DNA of 64,000 nucleotides from Bog-473 sp963766995 (GCA_963766995.1 CAVYCE010000003.1:1426001-1490000); one strand, 5' to 3'; positions 52,565 to 61,784 are shown, numbered from the stretch's first letter. Numbers and translations are program-made. The notes: generated by a model not told the origin, from the sequence alone.

Positions 52565-53425
52565 ATGACTGACACGACGTCGGCAGTAGCAGCCAGGATC
52601 CAGCAGGAGGTTCGTTCCCACGCGGAAGGCGCCTCAGAGGCGCTCGAGAAGCGGCCGGCCGCAGTGACGCTCACCGACGTGGCGGTCGACTTCGGCTCGG
52701 TTCACGCCGTCCGCCGTGTGAGCTTCCCCTTGGTCGAGAACCGGGTCACCGCACTGGTCGGTCCGTCTGGTTGTGGCAAGACCACGGTGCTGCGAGCCAT
52801 CAACCGCATGCACGATCGCTCGGGCGGCAAGGTCTCGGGTTCCATTCGGCTGGGCGACCTCGAGATCTATGGTCGTGAGGCCCAACCCGAACTGATCCGC
52901 AGCCGCATTGGCATGGTGTTCCAACGCCCGAACCCATTCCCGACCATGAGCATCTTCGACAACGTGGTGTCAGGACTACGGTTCAACGGCATCCGAAAGA
53001 AGGACATCCTGGTGGACGCGGCCGAACACGCCCTGCGGTCGGCTGCCCTGTGGGACACCGTCAAAGATCGCCTCGACCAGCCAGCCATTCGCCTGTCCGG
53101 CGGCCAGCAGCAACGCCTCTGCATTGCCCGTGCCCTGGCCGTCGAGCCCGAGGTGCTGCTCATGGACGAGCCTTGCTCAGCCTTGGACCCCATCTCCACT
53201 TCAGCCATCGAGGAAACCATCGTTGATCTGGCCTCCGAAGTGACGATCGCCCTGGTCACGCACAACATGTTCCAGGCCACCCGCTGTGCCGATCTCACGG
53301 CCGTGTTCCTGCTTGACACCGATGACCACATCGGCGAGCTGGTGGAGTACGGCGTGACACCGCAGATCTTCTCGTCCCCTTCGGACCCGAGGACCGAGCA
53401 GTACGTCACGGGCCAGGTCAGCTGA
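52565..53425 (+). CDS. pstB: Phosphate ABC transporter ATP-binding protein
   Basis: ATPase of 286 residues. Walker A GPSGCGKT at 66-73, the signature LSGGQQQR at about 178-185, and Walker B LLMDEPCSALDP are intact. The N-terminus carries about 30 extra residues before the fold, which is a little long. ATG after GGAGGAAG. It completes pstSCAB; no phoU follows in this window. Confidence 0.95.
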   Translation: MTDTTSAVAARIQQEVRSHAEGASEALEKRPAAVTLTDVAVDFGSVHAVRRVSFPLVENRVTALVGPSGCGKTTVLRAINRMHDRSGGKVSGSIRLGDLEIYGREAQPELIRSRIGMVFQRPNPFPTMSIFDNVVSGLRFNGIRKKDILVDAAEHALRSAALWDTVKDRLDQPAIRLSGGQQQRLCIARALAVEPEVLLMDEPCSALDPISTSAIEETIVDLASEVTIALVTHNMFQATRCADLTAVFLLDTDDHIGELVEYGVTPQIFSSPSDPRTEQYVTGQVS

Positions 53426-53533
53426 ACCCATCGGTTGGCCCGACGTCACTGCGCTGGCGTCAAATGACACAAATACGAGTGATCTAGTAGGGTATCAACC
53501 ACCACCTGGTCATCTCTCCCATGATCGGCCGAA

Positions 53534-53613
53534 TTCGGCGTCAAGGGTTCATCCTCTCGACACCTCACGTTTGCCGTTTGATCGAGAACTGTTCAGGTTG
53601 GCCAGATAGGAAT
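53534..53613 (+). promoter_or_regulatory. Copy of the pstS control region before the repeat-protein gene
   Basis: GTTTGCCGTTT (53569) and GTTCAGGTTGG (53591) start 22 bp apart, and GATAGGAAT follows at the same distance as in pstS. GTCAAGG and TTCATCC are shared further upstream, and the ribosome leader GAGAGGAGCAGT is shared downstream. Over about 140 bp the two regions are roughly three-quarters identical by eye. This implies common regulation, presumably by phosphate. Confidence 0.6.
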
Positions 53614-53670
53614 ATCCGGACAAGGCAAGGCGGTCTGGCGGAATCCAGACACCTACGAGAGGAGCAGTTC

Positions 53671-54675
53671 GTGTCCCACGATGTCACTAGCGGACGGGCG
53701 GCAACATCGCCCACAACTCGGGGAGGGCGCTTGAAGTATTGGCGTCTAGCGCCTTCGACCATGCTGGTCGGTGTCGTGGCCCTGATGGTGCCCGCCACCA
53801 TGTCCTCCGCTCCGGCCGGGGCCTCCACCACGGCCGCCACGGGCTACACCCTGGTGGCAACGAACGGGGGTACTTATGGATTTGGCGGAGCACCTGCGGC
53901 CGGCAACATCCTCGGCAACTCCAATGCACCCATTGTCGGCATCGCATCTTCCGCTGACGGCAAGGGCTACTGGATTGCCGCCGCTGACGGTGGTGTCTTC
54001 GCCTACGGGGACGCTCCCTACCTCGGTGGTCTGGGCGGCACCAAGCTGGGCGGACCGATCGCCGGCATCGTGCCCGATCAATCGGGCAAGGGCTACTACC
54101 TCTTCGCCGGCGACGGTGGCGTCTTCTCCTTCGGCAACGCCCAGTTCTTCGGATCGGCTGGAAACGACAAGCTCGGCTCGCCAATCGTCGGCATGTCACT
54201 GACTCCAACCGGAGACGGCTACTACCTCGTCAGTTCCGACGGATCGGTGTACGCCTTTGGCGACGCCAACTTCGCCGGCACCATCGAAACGAAGTTGGGT
54301 GGTCCCTCGGCGGAAGGTCCGGCTGTGGGCATTGCTGCCAACCCGGCTGGTGCTGGGTACCTCATCGCCACCAGCGAAGGTGCCGTCTACTCGTTCGGTG
54401 GAGCGCCCTTCTACGGCTCCCCGTCGCTGAGTGGGGTTACCCCCAACGCACCGGTGGTGGCTCTGCAGTACGCACCTGATGGCACTGGGTACTGGGTCAC
54501 CGCCGCCGACGGCGGTGTGTTCACCTTCGACCAGACGGCAACAGCCGGCTCGGGCACGTCCACGTCATTGGTAACAACCGGTGACGCCAACTTCTACGGC
54601 TCGGTGCCGGGCGAAGTGGGTTCGGCCGGTGTCTCGGCCCCATCGCCGGTGGTCGGTTTCGCACCCACCCTGTAG
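53671..54675 (+). CDS. Secreted 42-residue-repeat protein, predicted Pho regulon
   Basis: Exported protein of 334 residues. A long N-terminus with basic KYWR precedes a hydrophobic core and a cleavage region near AGAS (about 50). The mature part is made of six units of about 42 residues with GYW, DGGVF, YGDAP/FGNAQ and PIVGI blocks, the same repeat found at the end of the protein at 20436-23759, and nothing else. This could fold as a small beta-propeller. GTG 53671 has GAGAGGAG. It follows pstB and carries a copy of the pstS promoter. No catalytic residues recognised. Confidence 0.72.
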   Translation: MSHDVTSGRAATSPTTRGGRLKYWRLAPSTMLVGVVALMVPATMSSAPAGASTTAATGYTLVATNGGTYGFGGAPAAGNILGNSNAPIVGIASSADGKGYWIAAADGGVFAYGDAPYLGGLGGTKLGGPIAGIVPDQSGKGYYLFAGDGGVFSFGNAQFFGSAGNDKLGSPIVGMSLTPTGDGYYLVSSDGSVYAFGDANFAGTIETKLGGPSAEGPAVGIAANPAGAGYLIATSEGAVYSFGGAPFYGSPSLSGVTPNAPVVALQYAPDGTGYWVTAADGGVFTFDQTATAGSGTSTSLVTTGDANFYGSVPGEVGSAGVSAPSPVVGFAPTL

Positions 54676-54710
54676 GCGCTGACGCTGGCCTCATCGGCCA
54701 GATTCGTACC

Positions 54711-54739
54711 GAAGGGCCCCTCCTCGTGAGGGGCCCTTC
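54711..54739. terminator. Bidirectional terminator
   Basis: A perfect 12-bp inverted repeat (GAAGGGCCCCTC with its complement) closes a five-base loop between the convergent stops of the repeat-protein gene and the transglutaminase gene. Few Ts follow the stem, so termination may depend on hairpin strength. Confidence 0.75.
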
Positions 54740-54745
54740 GTGCAT

Positions 54746-56992
54746 TTAGCGGTGGGTGCCGACGCTCGGCCGCCGGCGGTGGCTCCTGGTGCGCACCACG
54801 GTCGAGGCCAACAGACGGGCTTCGTCCACTTGGCTCGGGGTGCATGGAATCGGTGTGAAGCAGGCGATTTCGACCAAATCCGACAACTTCATCAGTGCCG
54901 GCACGTCGACGGCGTGCCGGGCTGGGTCGTCACTGATCCCAACCCGTATGACGAACTCATGCGGCGTCTCGCTACTGCGCCGCGGCAGTCCAATGCGCCG
55001 CAGGTGAAGCTGCGCCTCCTCCCAAGCCCGCACCACGTGTTGGTCGGTTGAGAGATCCATCTCTCGGCCTCCTTGACGACGTCGCACCTCGCTCCAGCCG
55101 ATGAGGCCAAGCAGAACGAGGGCCACCGCCACTATCACCCACAGAGGAAAACCGGAGTGTGGCCGGTGCTTTGTCTTAGGCGGCCGAGGGCGTGCTGCGC
55201 TCCCTCCTCCGGTATTCCCGGCCGGTTGGGACGTCGGGGTCACCGACCCGACTCGGGCTGGCGCTGTCGTCGTGGTCGAACCTTGTGGAGTCGACGGCTC
55301 CAGGACGCCCAGTGGAGTGGCAGAGCCAACTGGTGCCGATGGCGTCGGCTCCACCGAGACCCACCCTGCATCGGGACCGAGATACACCTGGGGCCAGATG
55401 TGCGCGTCTGCCCCGGTGATCGTGAAGGAATTGTCAGACCCGGCGTGGCCGGCAATGAACCCGACCACGAGCCGGGTAGGAATGCCCAGCGAACGAGCCA
55501 AGACGCCGAAAGCTCCCGCAAACTGCTGGCAGTAGCCCGCCTTGGTCACGGTAAGGAATTGGACCAGCGGGTCGGACCCGGTCAGGGCTGGTGGGGTCAG
55601 GGTGTAACGAAACTGACCCGAGCGGAACCAATTGATCAGCGCCTGGACTTGATAGGCCGGTGCCGTGAGGTTGCCCACGGCCTCATGGGCCAGCTGTGAA
55701 ATCACCGCCGGCTCCGTAGGCAACGCCAGGTAGGGCGCCAGCCTCGGGTCGCTCTGAGCCAGCTGCGGACCTTCGACCGAGGCAGTAGTACTCAGCCACG
55801 ACTTCACCGAGTAACTGGTGCCCGGATGGCTGGGCGTGACTGACAACACGCCCTCTTGCCCGACAGCCTCGGCCCCAGTCAGCCCCGACACCGACACGGC
55901 ATGCGGCGGTGCGGGCAAGAGGCGACTGTAGAAGTCACTGATAGCAACGTCTGTGGTGAACTCCGGAAACGATCTTGGATTTGGTGACGGCAACACACCG
56001 GGCTCCAGCGTGGACGCTCTGACATGTGTCGCTCCGGAAAGCGCCGCATCGACGCCCGGCGATGGCCGCCACTCCGTTCCGTTGAAGTTCGAGAGTGTAC
56101 CGACCTGCCAGTAGGTGGCGATGGGTGACACGGCGTGAAAAATCACCGACTTTGATTCGTCCAGCTCCACGGTACGCAAGTTGTCCAACAAATCGATGCC
56201 GGTCAGCAGACTTCCCGTCGCCTGGGTCGGTGGTGGCGTGACGTGAAAGACCGAGAGACGCATGCCCGAGAGACCGACGCCTGCACCAACCACCACGAGC
56301 AGCGCCACCAGCGCCGACAGCACCGCACCCACGTCGAGACGAAGAGAGCGCGCGCTCTGCCGGGTGGCGTTTCCGGCATGACGATCTGACAGACCAACCA
56401 GAGCCAAGACGCCGACGAAATAGGCCAGCGCGGCCGGTACGCGGCCTTGGTCCGAGCTGACCAGAGTGGAGTAGATGAAGAGAGCGAACGTCGGCGCCAC
56501 GCAAGCAGCCAGGCTGTCGGTGCGGCGCGCGCCCACCCGATCGATCCGTTGCCGCCGCACCCAAAGGCCTCGCGTGATGGCCGAGGCCACGCCACTCAGT
56601 GCGCCGATCCCGACAATGACACCGATGAGATGCGGCAGTGGTGTGCCCTCATGCGCCAAGGCGAACTGTGCCGCTCGAAATTGGGATGAGAGAACCGCCG
56701 AACTTAGGAAATGGCGCCCCCCGGGAAGGAGCACCGCGGGATCGGCGCTGACCATGAGGGCCACGAGTGAGAGCAGCACGCCCACACCGACACCCCACGA
56801 AAGCGGCGAGCGGCGGCGAGCCATGACCTGGGTGGCCCCATCGGCCACGAGGACGGCAAGTGCCATTGGGACGACGACACCGACACTTAACCCGTGCGCA
56901 ACGAGTCGGGCCAGCGCCACCACAATCGAGAGCGAAAGCAAGAGTGGCCCGGCATTGCCCACGCTGCCCCTGCGTGCCACACGGGAATTCAT
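54746..56992 (-). CDS. Transglutaminase-like membrane protein (TgpA type)
   Basis: Protein of 748 residues. The first roughly 250 residues hold about six membrane helices (DUF3488/TgpA type). The extracytoplasmic transglutaminase core carries the Cys (KAGYCQQFAGAFGVLARSL, about 485) and the His in GADAHIWPQVYLG with its Asp partner. A last helix (LWVIVAVALVLLGLI) leads to a short cytoplasmic tail. The ATG overlaps the DUF58 stop. The MoxR-DUF58-transglutaminase trio is a common actinobacterial operon of unknown physiological role, probably cell-envelope remodelling. Confidence 0.85.
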   Translation of the reverse strand: MNSRVARRGSVGNAGPLLLSLSIVVALARLVAHGLSVGVVVPMALAVLVADGATQVMARRRSPLSWGVGVGVLLSLVALMVSADPAVLLPGGRHFLSSAVLSSQFRAAQFALAHEGTPLPHLIGVIVGIGALSGVASAITRGLWVRRQRIDRVGARRTDSLAACVAPTFALFIYSTLVSSDQGRVPAALAYFVGVLALVGLSDRHAGNATRQSARSLRLDVGAVLSALVALLVVVGAGVGLSGMRLSVFHVTPPPTQATGSLLTGIDLLDNLRTVELDESKSVIFHAVSPIATYWQVGTLSNFNGTEWRPSPGVDAALSGATHVRASTLEPGVLPSPNPRSFPEFTTDVAISDFYSRLLPAPPHAVSVSGLTGAEAVGQEGVLSVTPSHPGTSYSVKSWLSTTASVEGPQLAQSDPRLAPYLALPTEPAVISQLAHEAVGNLTAPAYQVQALINWFRSGQFRYTLTPPALTGSDPLVQFLTVTKAGYCQQFAGAFGVLARSLGIPTRLVVGFIAGHAGSDNSFTITGADAHIWPQVYLGPDAGWVSVEPTPSAPVGSATPLGVLEPSTPQGSTTTTAPARVGSVTPTSQPAGNTGGGSAARPRPPKTKHRPHSGFPLWVIVAVALVLLGLIGWSEVRRRQGGREMDLSTDQHVVRAWEEAQLHLRRIGLPRRSSETPHEFVIRVGISDDPARHAVDVPALMKLSDLVEIACFTPIPCTPSQVDEARLLASTVVRTRSHRRRPSVGTHR

Positions 56993-58146
56993 GACGCGAT
57001 GATCAGCTGGCTGAAGGCCAGCGTGTTCGGCAGCGTGGTGGCACCAACGTTCGTCGTGACCACCATCGGTTCACCGGCAAATGGGGCAAAGCCGTGCAAG
57101 GCGGAATTGACCACGGGGCGGCGGGTACGCCGCCGGGCGCGCACCGTTGGGATGGCCGCCGTTTCAACGCCGGCGATGGCACGCAGAAGGGCCGCTTTGG
57201 AATGCGGACCCGGTCCGATACCCATCTGCTCGCCGGCCGACGTGGACACCTCCAACGTCGTGCCGAGGGCCAGCGCCCGCACACCAATGCCGGCGACCAC
57301 GGCCAACACCGCTTCGTTGCCACGGTGACCGAGCAACGGTCGCACATCAGCCACGACATGCAGAACGCTGGGCGCAACGTCTTCGAATTCGCGCACCATC
57401 AGTTCGCCGGTCCGAGCCAGAGCGGGCCAATAGAGCAGCCGGAGCCGATCGCCTGGCACGTACGGGCGGAGCCCAGCGAAGTCGCCCATGTTGTCTCGCC
57501 GTACCGGCCCGCTGTGCGTCAACGCCAGCTGCAGTTGCGCACTGGCATTGCCGCGCAGCAGTTCATCCTCCAAACCAGCATCGACAGGCGTGGGGTACAC
57601 GGTCAGCGTGGCGCTCGGCCCCACACCGATCAGATAGGAGAAGAAACCGACGCTGTCGAAGCACCAGTGCCGCAATCCCTGCAGTGCGAACACCCCGCGC
57701 TGCTCGGTCGGTGCGTCGAACTCGAAGCGGGCCGGAGTACCGTCACGCTGCAGTGGGACACTCAGAGCAGTCGAGGGATTGACGGCGGGTTGTTGCACTG
57801 GCGCAACCTTGTCGCGCTGCACCCTCACCCAGCGCCGAGTGGGACTCTCCAAGCGAGTGGGGACACTTCCGCTCCGGCCAGAGGCCGTCAGTACGACCTC
57901 CATGGTGGCTGGCTGACCGATCTCGACTTCGCTCCCCGACAGCTGCATGACAACACGCCAACCGTCGCGAGCGCCTCGACCGCGGAACACACACTGAAAA
58001 AGGCCGCAGGCGAGCAGCGTTCCCAGCGCAATGGCCAACAGCACGAGCTCCTCGGCTCCGATAAGCAAGCCGGCCAGTGCGCTGCAGGGAGCGATCCCCA
58101 TGGCGAAAGCACCACGACTGGTCAGCGACAGGCGGCGAGGGGCCAT
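56989..58146 (-). CDS. DUF58 (VWA-like) protein
   Basis: Protein of 385 residues with two N-terminal membrane helices (about 15-55), a beta-sandwich and a DUF58 core: GDFAGLRPYVPGDRLRLLYW followed by LMVREFEDVAPSVLHVVADV. Partner of MoxR ATPases in chaperone-like systems. ATG 58146 begins MAPRRLSLTSRG; the frame to 58248 overlaps the MoxR gene and is not used. Seven bases separate it from the MoxR stop. Confidence 0.85.
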   Translation of the reverse strand: MAPRRLSLTSRGAFAMGIAPCSALAGLLIGAEELVLLAIALGTLLACGLFQCVFRGRGARDGWRVVMQLSGSEVEIGQPATMEVVLTASGRSGSVPTRLESPTRRWVRVQRDKVAPVQQPAVNPSTALSVPLQRDGTPARFEFDAPTEQRGVFALQGLRHWCFDSVGFFSYLIGVGPSATLTVYPTPVDAGLEDELLRGNASAQLQLALTHSGPVRRDNMGDFAGLRPYVPGDRLRLLYWPALARTGELMVREFEDVAPSVLHVVADVRPLLGHRGNEAVLAVVAGIGVRALALGTTLEVSTSAGEQMGIGPGPHSKAALLRAIAGVETAAIPTVRARRRTRRPVVNSALHGFAPFAGEPMVVTTNVGATTLPNTLAFSQLIIAS

Positions 58147-58153
58147 ACCGCCG

Positions 58154-59158
58154 TCAGCCAGCGGCGACTGAGGATGAGCGTTGTGCCCGCACCGGCACCG
58201 GCACCGTGGCCAGCAGCTCTGCAATGAGAGACGTGGCCGAGTGTCCACCCATTTCGGCTGCGGCGCTGAGCGCCATGCGATGACCGAGCACGAACGTGGC
58301 CACGGCCTTGACGTCGTCTGGTGTCACGTAGTTTCGACCGGCCGTGACGGCGAAGGCGCACGACGTGCGGAGCAGCGCTAGTCCCGCTCGGGGTGACGCA
58401 CCAAAGAGGAGGTTGGGGTGCGAACGAGTGGCCTCAACGACGTCGAGGACGTAGGCCCGCATTTCGGGAGCCACGTGCACGCCGTTGGTGGCAGTGGCCA
58501 GCGAAGCCAGAAGGGAAGCGCCGCCCACAACACCGAGGTCCTCTGGTCGAGACCGGGCCCCGCTGGTGCTCAAGAGGTGGTCCTCGGCCTCGCGTCCGGG
58601 ATAGCCGATGTTGAGGCGCAACAAGAAGCGGTCCCGCTGACTGAAAGGCAGCGGATAGGTACCTGAGGAGTCATATGGATTCTGGGTGGCGATGACCATG
58701 AAGGGCTTGGGGAGCGGGTGGGTCACGCCGTCCACGCTGACCTGGCCCTCTTCCATGGCCTCGAGCAACGCCGACTGCGCCTTGGGCGAAGCTCGGTTCA
58801 ACTCGTCGGCCAGGAGGATGTTGGTAAAGACGGGACCGGGATGGAAAACGGGTGTCATCCGCTCTCTGTCCAGCACCATGGCGCCGATGAGGTCCGACGG
58901 CAGGAGGTCGGCCGTGAACTGCACCCGCCGACAGTGCAGCCCAAGTGTGGTGGCCAGGGCCTTGGCCAGCGTGGTCTTGCCCACTCCAGGGAGGTCTTCG
59001 ATCAAAAGGTGGCCGCTGGCGGCCAGGCAGGTCAAGGCCATCCGAACCACGTCGCGCTTGCCATAGAGCACTGATCCGACGTTGGCCGCCACGTCTTGCA
59101 ACTGGCGGGCCAACTCGTCGGTCGAGCCGTAGGTCAGGTCGTCCCCGGAAGGTGTCAC
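58154..59158 (-). CDS. MoxR-family AAA+ ATPase
   Basis: ATPase of 334 residues. Walker A is DLPGVGKTTLAKAL (about 56-66), Walker B LLADELNRASPKAQSALLEA, sensor 1 MVIATQNPYDSSGTYPLP, and the C-terminal lid has FGASPRAGLALL. MoxR proteins use ATP to activate or assemble metal- or VWA-domain partners; the DUF58 gene downstream is the likely one. GTG start. First gene of the three-gene operon. Confidence 0.92.
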   Translation of the reverse strand: MTPSGDDLTYGSTDELARQLQDVAANVGSVLYGKRDVVRMALTCLAASGHLLIEDLPGVGKTTLAKALATTLGLHCRRVQFTADLLPSDLIGAMVLDRERMTPVFHPGPVFTNILLADELNRASPKAQSALLEAMEEGQVSVDGVTHPLPKPFMVIATQNPYDSSGTYPLPFSQRDRFLLRLNIGYPGREAEDHLLSTSGARSRPEDLGVVGGASLLASLATATNGVHVAPEMRAYVLDVVEATRSHPNLLFGASPRAGLALLRTSCAFAVTAGRNYVTPDDVKAVATFVLGHRMALSAAAEMGGHSATSLIAELLATVPVPVRAQRSSSVAAG

Positions 59159-59257
59159 CCCACGATCCTACGGGTCGGCGCGGCATGTTCGGGAGGTCCG
59201 TGTCCCCGACGTGACGGGACAGTAACCGGTGGTAATTCTGGCCCGTAGGCTGCCGTC

Positions 59258-60499
59258 ATGGCGGGCAAGATTCTGGTTGACGTCACCCCACTGCGCGACA
59301 GTCGGGACTTCAGGCTCCTCTTCGGCGGCCAACTGATCTCCATGCTGGGCACGCAGCTCACGGTGGTGGCCATCCCGTTTCAGGTCTACAAGATGACCCA
59401 CTCCTCTCTTCAGGTGGGCGCCATCAGCCTGGCTCAACTCATCCCCTTCATTTTCGGCGCCATCCTGGCTGGGCCGCTTGGCGATTCTCATGACCGCCGG
59501 CGCATGATGCTGTGGACGGCCGCCGCCATGGCGCTCACCAGCGGCACCTTGGCCTTTAATGCTTCGGTCGGTCATCCGTCGCTCCTGGCCTTGTATCTCG
59601 TCAGTTCCACCGCCGCCGCGCTGGCGGGCTTCTCCAACACGGCCCGCATGGCGTCAACCCCGGGCTTGGTGGAGCGTCGACACATTTCGGCCGCGGCAGC
59701 CATGATGCAGATCACCTTCCAACTCGGCACTGTCGTCGGCCCGGCCCTCTCGGGTCTGCTCCTCGGATTGGGACTACCGCTCGTCTTCGGCATTGATGCC
59801 GGCACCTTCGTGGTGGCCGCCTTCGCCACCTTTCTTATGCAACCGATCCCGCCCACGGGCGATCAATCGCTCAGCCCTTGGGAGTCGGCCAAGGAGGGCA
59901 TGCGCTACCTGCGCTCGCGCAAAGCGCTGCAGGGTGTCTATTTGATCGACATCAACGCCATGGTGTTCGGCATGCCCCGGGCGCTTTTCCCGGCCATGGC
60001 CGGATCGGTGTTCGGGGGCGGCACCATCACGCTGGGCTTCCTCTACGCCGCTCCGGGCGTCGGCGCGCTGATCGGTGCCGTCACCACCGGCTGGATCACC
60101 AGCATCAAGCGGCAGGGTCGAGCGGTGATTGTGGCGGTGCTGGCCTGGGGTGGAGCCATCGCCGTGTTCGGGCTGGTCCATGTGCTGTGGGTGGCCCTGA
60201 TCATGCTGGCCGTGGCTGGCTGGGCCGACGTGATCTCGGCCGTGTTACGCAACACCATTCTGCAGAGCACGACTCCCGAGCACTTCCGCAGCCGTATGTC
60301 ATCCATCCAGATGGCTGTGGTCCAGGGCGGCCCTCGGTTGGGAGACATGGAGGCAGGTGGGGTGGCCACGGTGACCAGCTTGGAATTCTCGGTGGTTTCG
60401 GGGGGTCTGGCCTGCATAGCGGGAGCGCTCTTCCTCGGATTTTTTCTGCGCGACTTTCGCAATCACGTCGCCCAAGACATCGACGACGTCCCCGTATGA
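59258..60499 (+). CDS. MFS transporter (EntS/MFS_3-like)
   Basis: Twelve-helix transporter of 413 residues. VTPLRDSRDFRLLFGGQLIS begins the fold, and the loop LAGPLGDSHDRRRMMLW between helices 2 and 3 is the MFS signature. It resembles the exporter family of EntS (siderophore) and macrolide pumps. Substrate unknown, probably drug or siderophore efflux. Gap of 7 bp to the next gene, which suggests an operon. Confidence 0.85.
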   Translation: MAGKILVDVTPLRDSRDFRLLFGGQLISMLGTQLTVVAIPFQVYKMTHSSLQVGAISLAQLIPFIFGAILAGPLGDSHDRRRMMLWTAAAMALTSGTLAFNASVGHPSLLALYLVSSTAAALAGFSNTARMASTPGLVERRHISAAAAMMQITFQLGTVVGPALSGLLLGLGLPLVFGIDAGTFVVAAFATFLMQPIPPTGDQSLSPWESAKEGMRYLRSRKALQGVYLIDINAMVFGMPRALFPAMAGSVFGGGTITLGFLYAAPGVGALIGAVTTGWITSIKRQGRAVIVAVLAWGGAIAVFGLVHVLWVALIMLAVAGWADVISAVLRNTILQSTTPEHFRSRMSSIQMAVVQGGPRLGDMEAGGVATVTSLEFSVVSGGLACIAGALFLGFFLRDFRNHVAQDIDDVPV

Positions 60500-60506
60500 T
60501 CCGCTT

Positions 60507-61271
60507 ATGCCCTACGACGAGCCCACCTGGGGCGAGGTAGATCCCACCGCCTTCACTCGCATTGTGGTGGTGTCTCCACATTTCGACGACGCCGCCATGG
60601 GGGCCGGCCACCTACTGGGCAGCTATCCCGACACAACGGTGATCACGGTGCTGGCCGGCCGCCCGCCCGCGTACCCAGAGGTGCCTTCGGATTGGGATGC
60701 CCTCGGAGGCTTCGGCCCGGGTGACGACGTGGTGGCGGCCCGCCGGTTGGAGGACCTGGCCGCCATGGAAGTGCTCGAATCTGGCCATCGCTGGCTGGAA
60801 TTCGCCGATCACCAGTACGTGGCCCCCGCCGATCGCCCCACCCCAGCCGATGTGGCTCCCACACTGGCGGCCACCATTGCCGAACTCAACCCGACTGCCG
60901 TGTTCGTACCCATGGGCTTGGGCAATCCGGACCATGTGATGGTGCACGATGCGTCACTGCTGGTGCGCCAGGAACAGCTGGACCGGACGTGGTTCTGTTA
61001 CGAGGATCACGGGTACAAGCACATTCCAGGGCTGCTGGCTTGGCGCGTGGCGAAGCTTTTGAAGACCCAGCCTTGGCCTACGCCGGCCATCGTGCCGCAC
61101 GTCCCCGACGAGGAACGAAAGCGCCGAGCTATCTGGGCTTACACCAGCCAGATTCCGCCGCTGGAGCGGGACCACGCGCTGTCCGCCCGAATGGAGGCAC
61201 GCGTGCCCGAACAGTTCTGGCGTCTCGATCCTCCACCCCATGGGTGGGAAGCATTGGCCGACCTCGTCTGA
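60507..61271 (+). CDS. PIG-L family deacetylase
   Basis: Zinc-dependent LmbE-like N-acetylglucosamine deacetylase of 254 residues. VVVSPHFDDAAMG supplies the metal site (His25, Asp28) and VFVPMGLGNPDHVMVHDASL the third histidine region. In actinobacteria such enzymes include MshB and Mca of mycothiol metabolism, but other substrates are common; the sequence is not clearly either. It lies close behind the MFS gene. Confidence 0.82.
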   Translation: MPYDEPTWGEVDPTAFTRIVVVSPHFDDAAMGAGHLLGSYPDTTVITVLAGRPPAYPEVPSDWDALGGFGPGDDVVAARRLEDLAAMEVLESGHRWLEFADHQYVAPADRPTPADVAPTLAATIAELNPTAVFVPMGLGNPDHVMVHDASLLVRQEQLDRTWFCYEDHGYKHIPGLLAWRVAKLLKTQPWPTPAIVPHVPDEERKRRAIWAYTSQIPPLERDHALSARMEARVPEQFWRLDPPPHGWEALADLV

Positions 61272-61286
61272 GGAAGGGACTGCCGG

Positions 61287-61784
61287 TTACTTGGGAACGT
61301 GCATCAATGCCGGCGAGACCGGAGCATCAATGACGTCGCTCAACTGCAGCTCTCCACGGATACGGAGGGGACTTGGAGCAACAAGGACCGGCAGCATTGA
61401 CAGTCGCGTGGTTCGCTCCCGAACATTGGCCGCACGCAGCCGGACCCGGCGAGAGGTCCGTCGTTGCGAGCCCATGATGATGACGTCGGCCTGATGCGCC
61501 CGGGCCGCTTCGACGATGCATACGGGCACCTGACGCTGCGAGGCGATGCGGGTGGACCCATCGGTCCGCACACGAGCGGCGGCGAGTTCGTCCATTGTCC
61601 TTGTCACAAGCTCCGCCGCTTCGGCCATGGTGCCAAGTGCTGGACCCCGTCCACCCAACTGGTACTGGTTGACATGGAACACATGCACCGTGGCGCCGGT
61701 GCGAAGCGCCGTCGCAGTGGCGAATGCGGTCGCCACCTCGCTCTCGGGCGAGTCGTCGATGGCCAGAAGTAGTCGTTGAAACAT
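61287..61784 (-). CDS. Universal stress protein (UspA family), divergent
   Basis: Protein of 165 residues. MFQRLLLAIDDSPESEVATA is the usual start (Asp in the ATP-binding position), and HQADVIIMGSQRRTSRRVRL occupies the place of the ATP-binding glycine loop. The canonical G-x2-G-x9-G(S/T) motif is absent, with Arg/Thr-rich sequence instead, so nucleotide binding is doubtful. ATG 61784 begins the domain. Convergent with the deacetylase gene. Confidence 0.72.
   Translation of the reverse strand: MFQRLLLAIDDSPESEVATAFATATALRTGATVHVFHVNQYQLGGRGPALGTMAEAAELVTRTMDELAAARVRTDGSTRIASQRQVPVCIVEAARAHQADVIIMGSQRRTSRRVRLRAANVRERTTRLSMLPVLVAPSPLRIRGELQLSDVIDAPVSPALMHVPK

Noticed and set aside
57094..58227. 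Open plus-strand frame of 377 codons opposite the DUF58 gene
   Set aside because: No domain, no ribosome site, and the minus strand has a clear family match.
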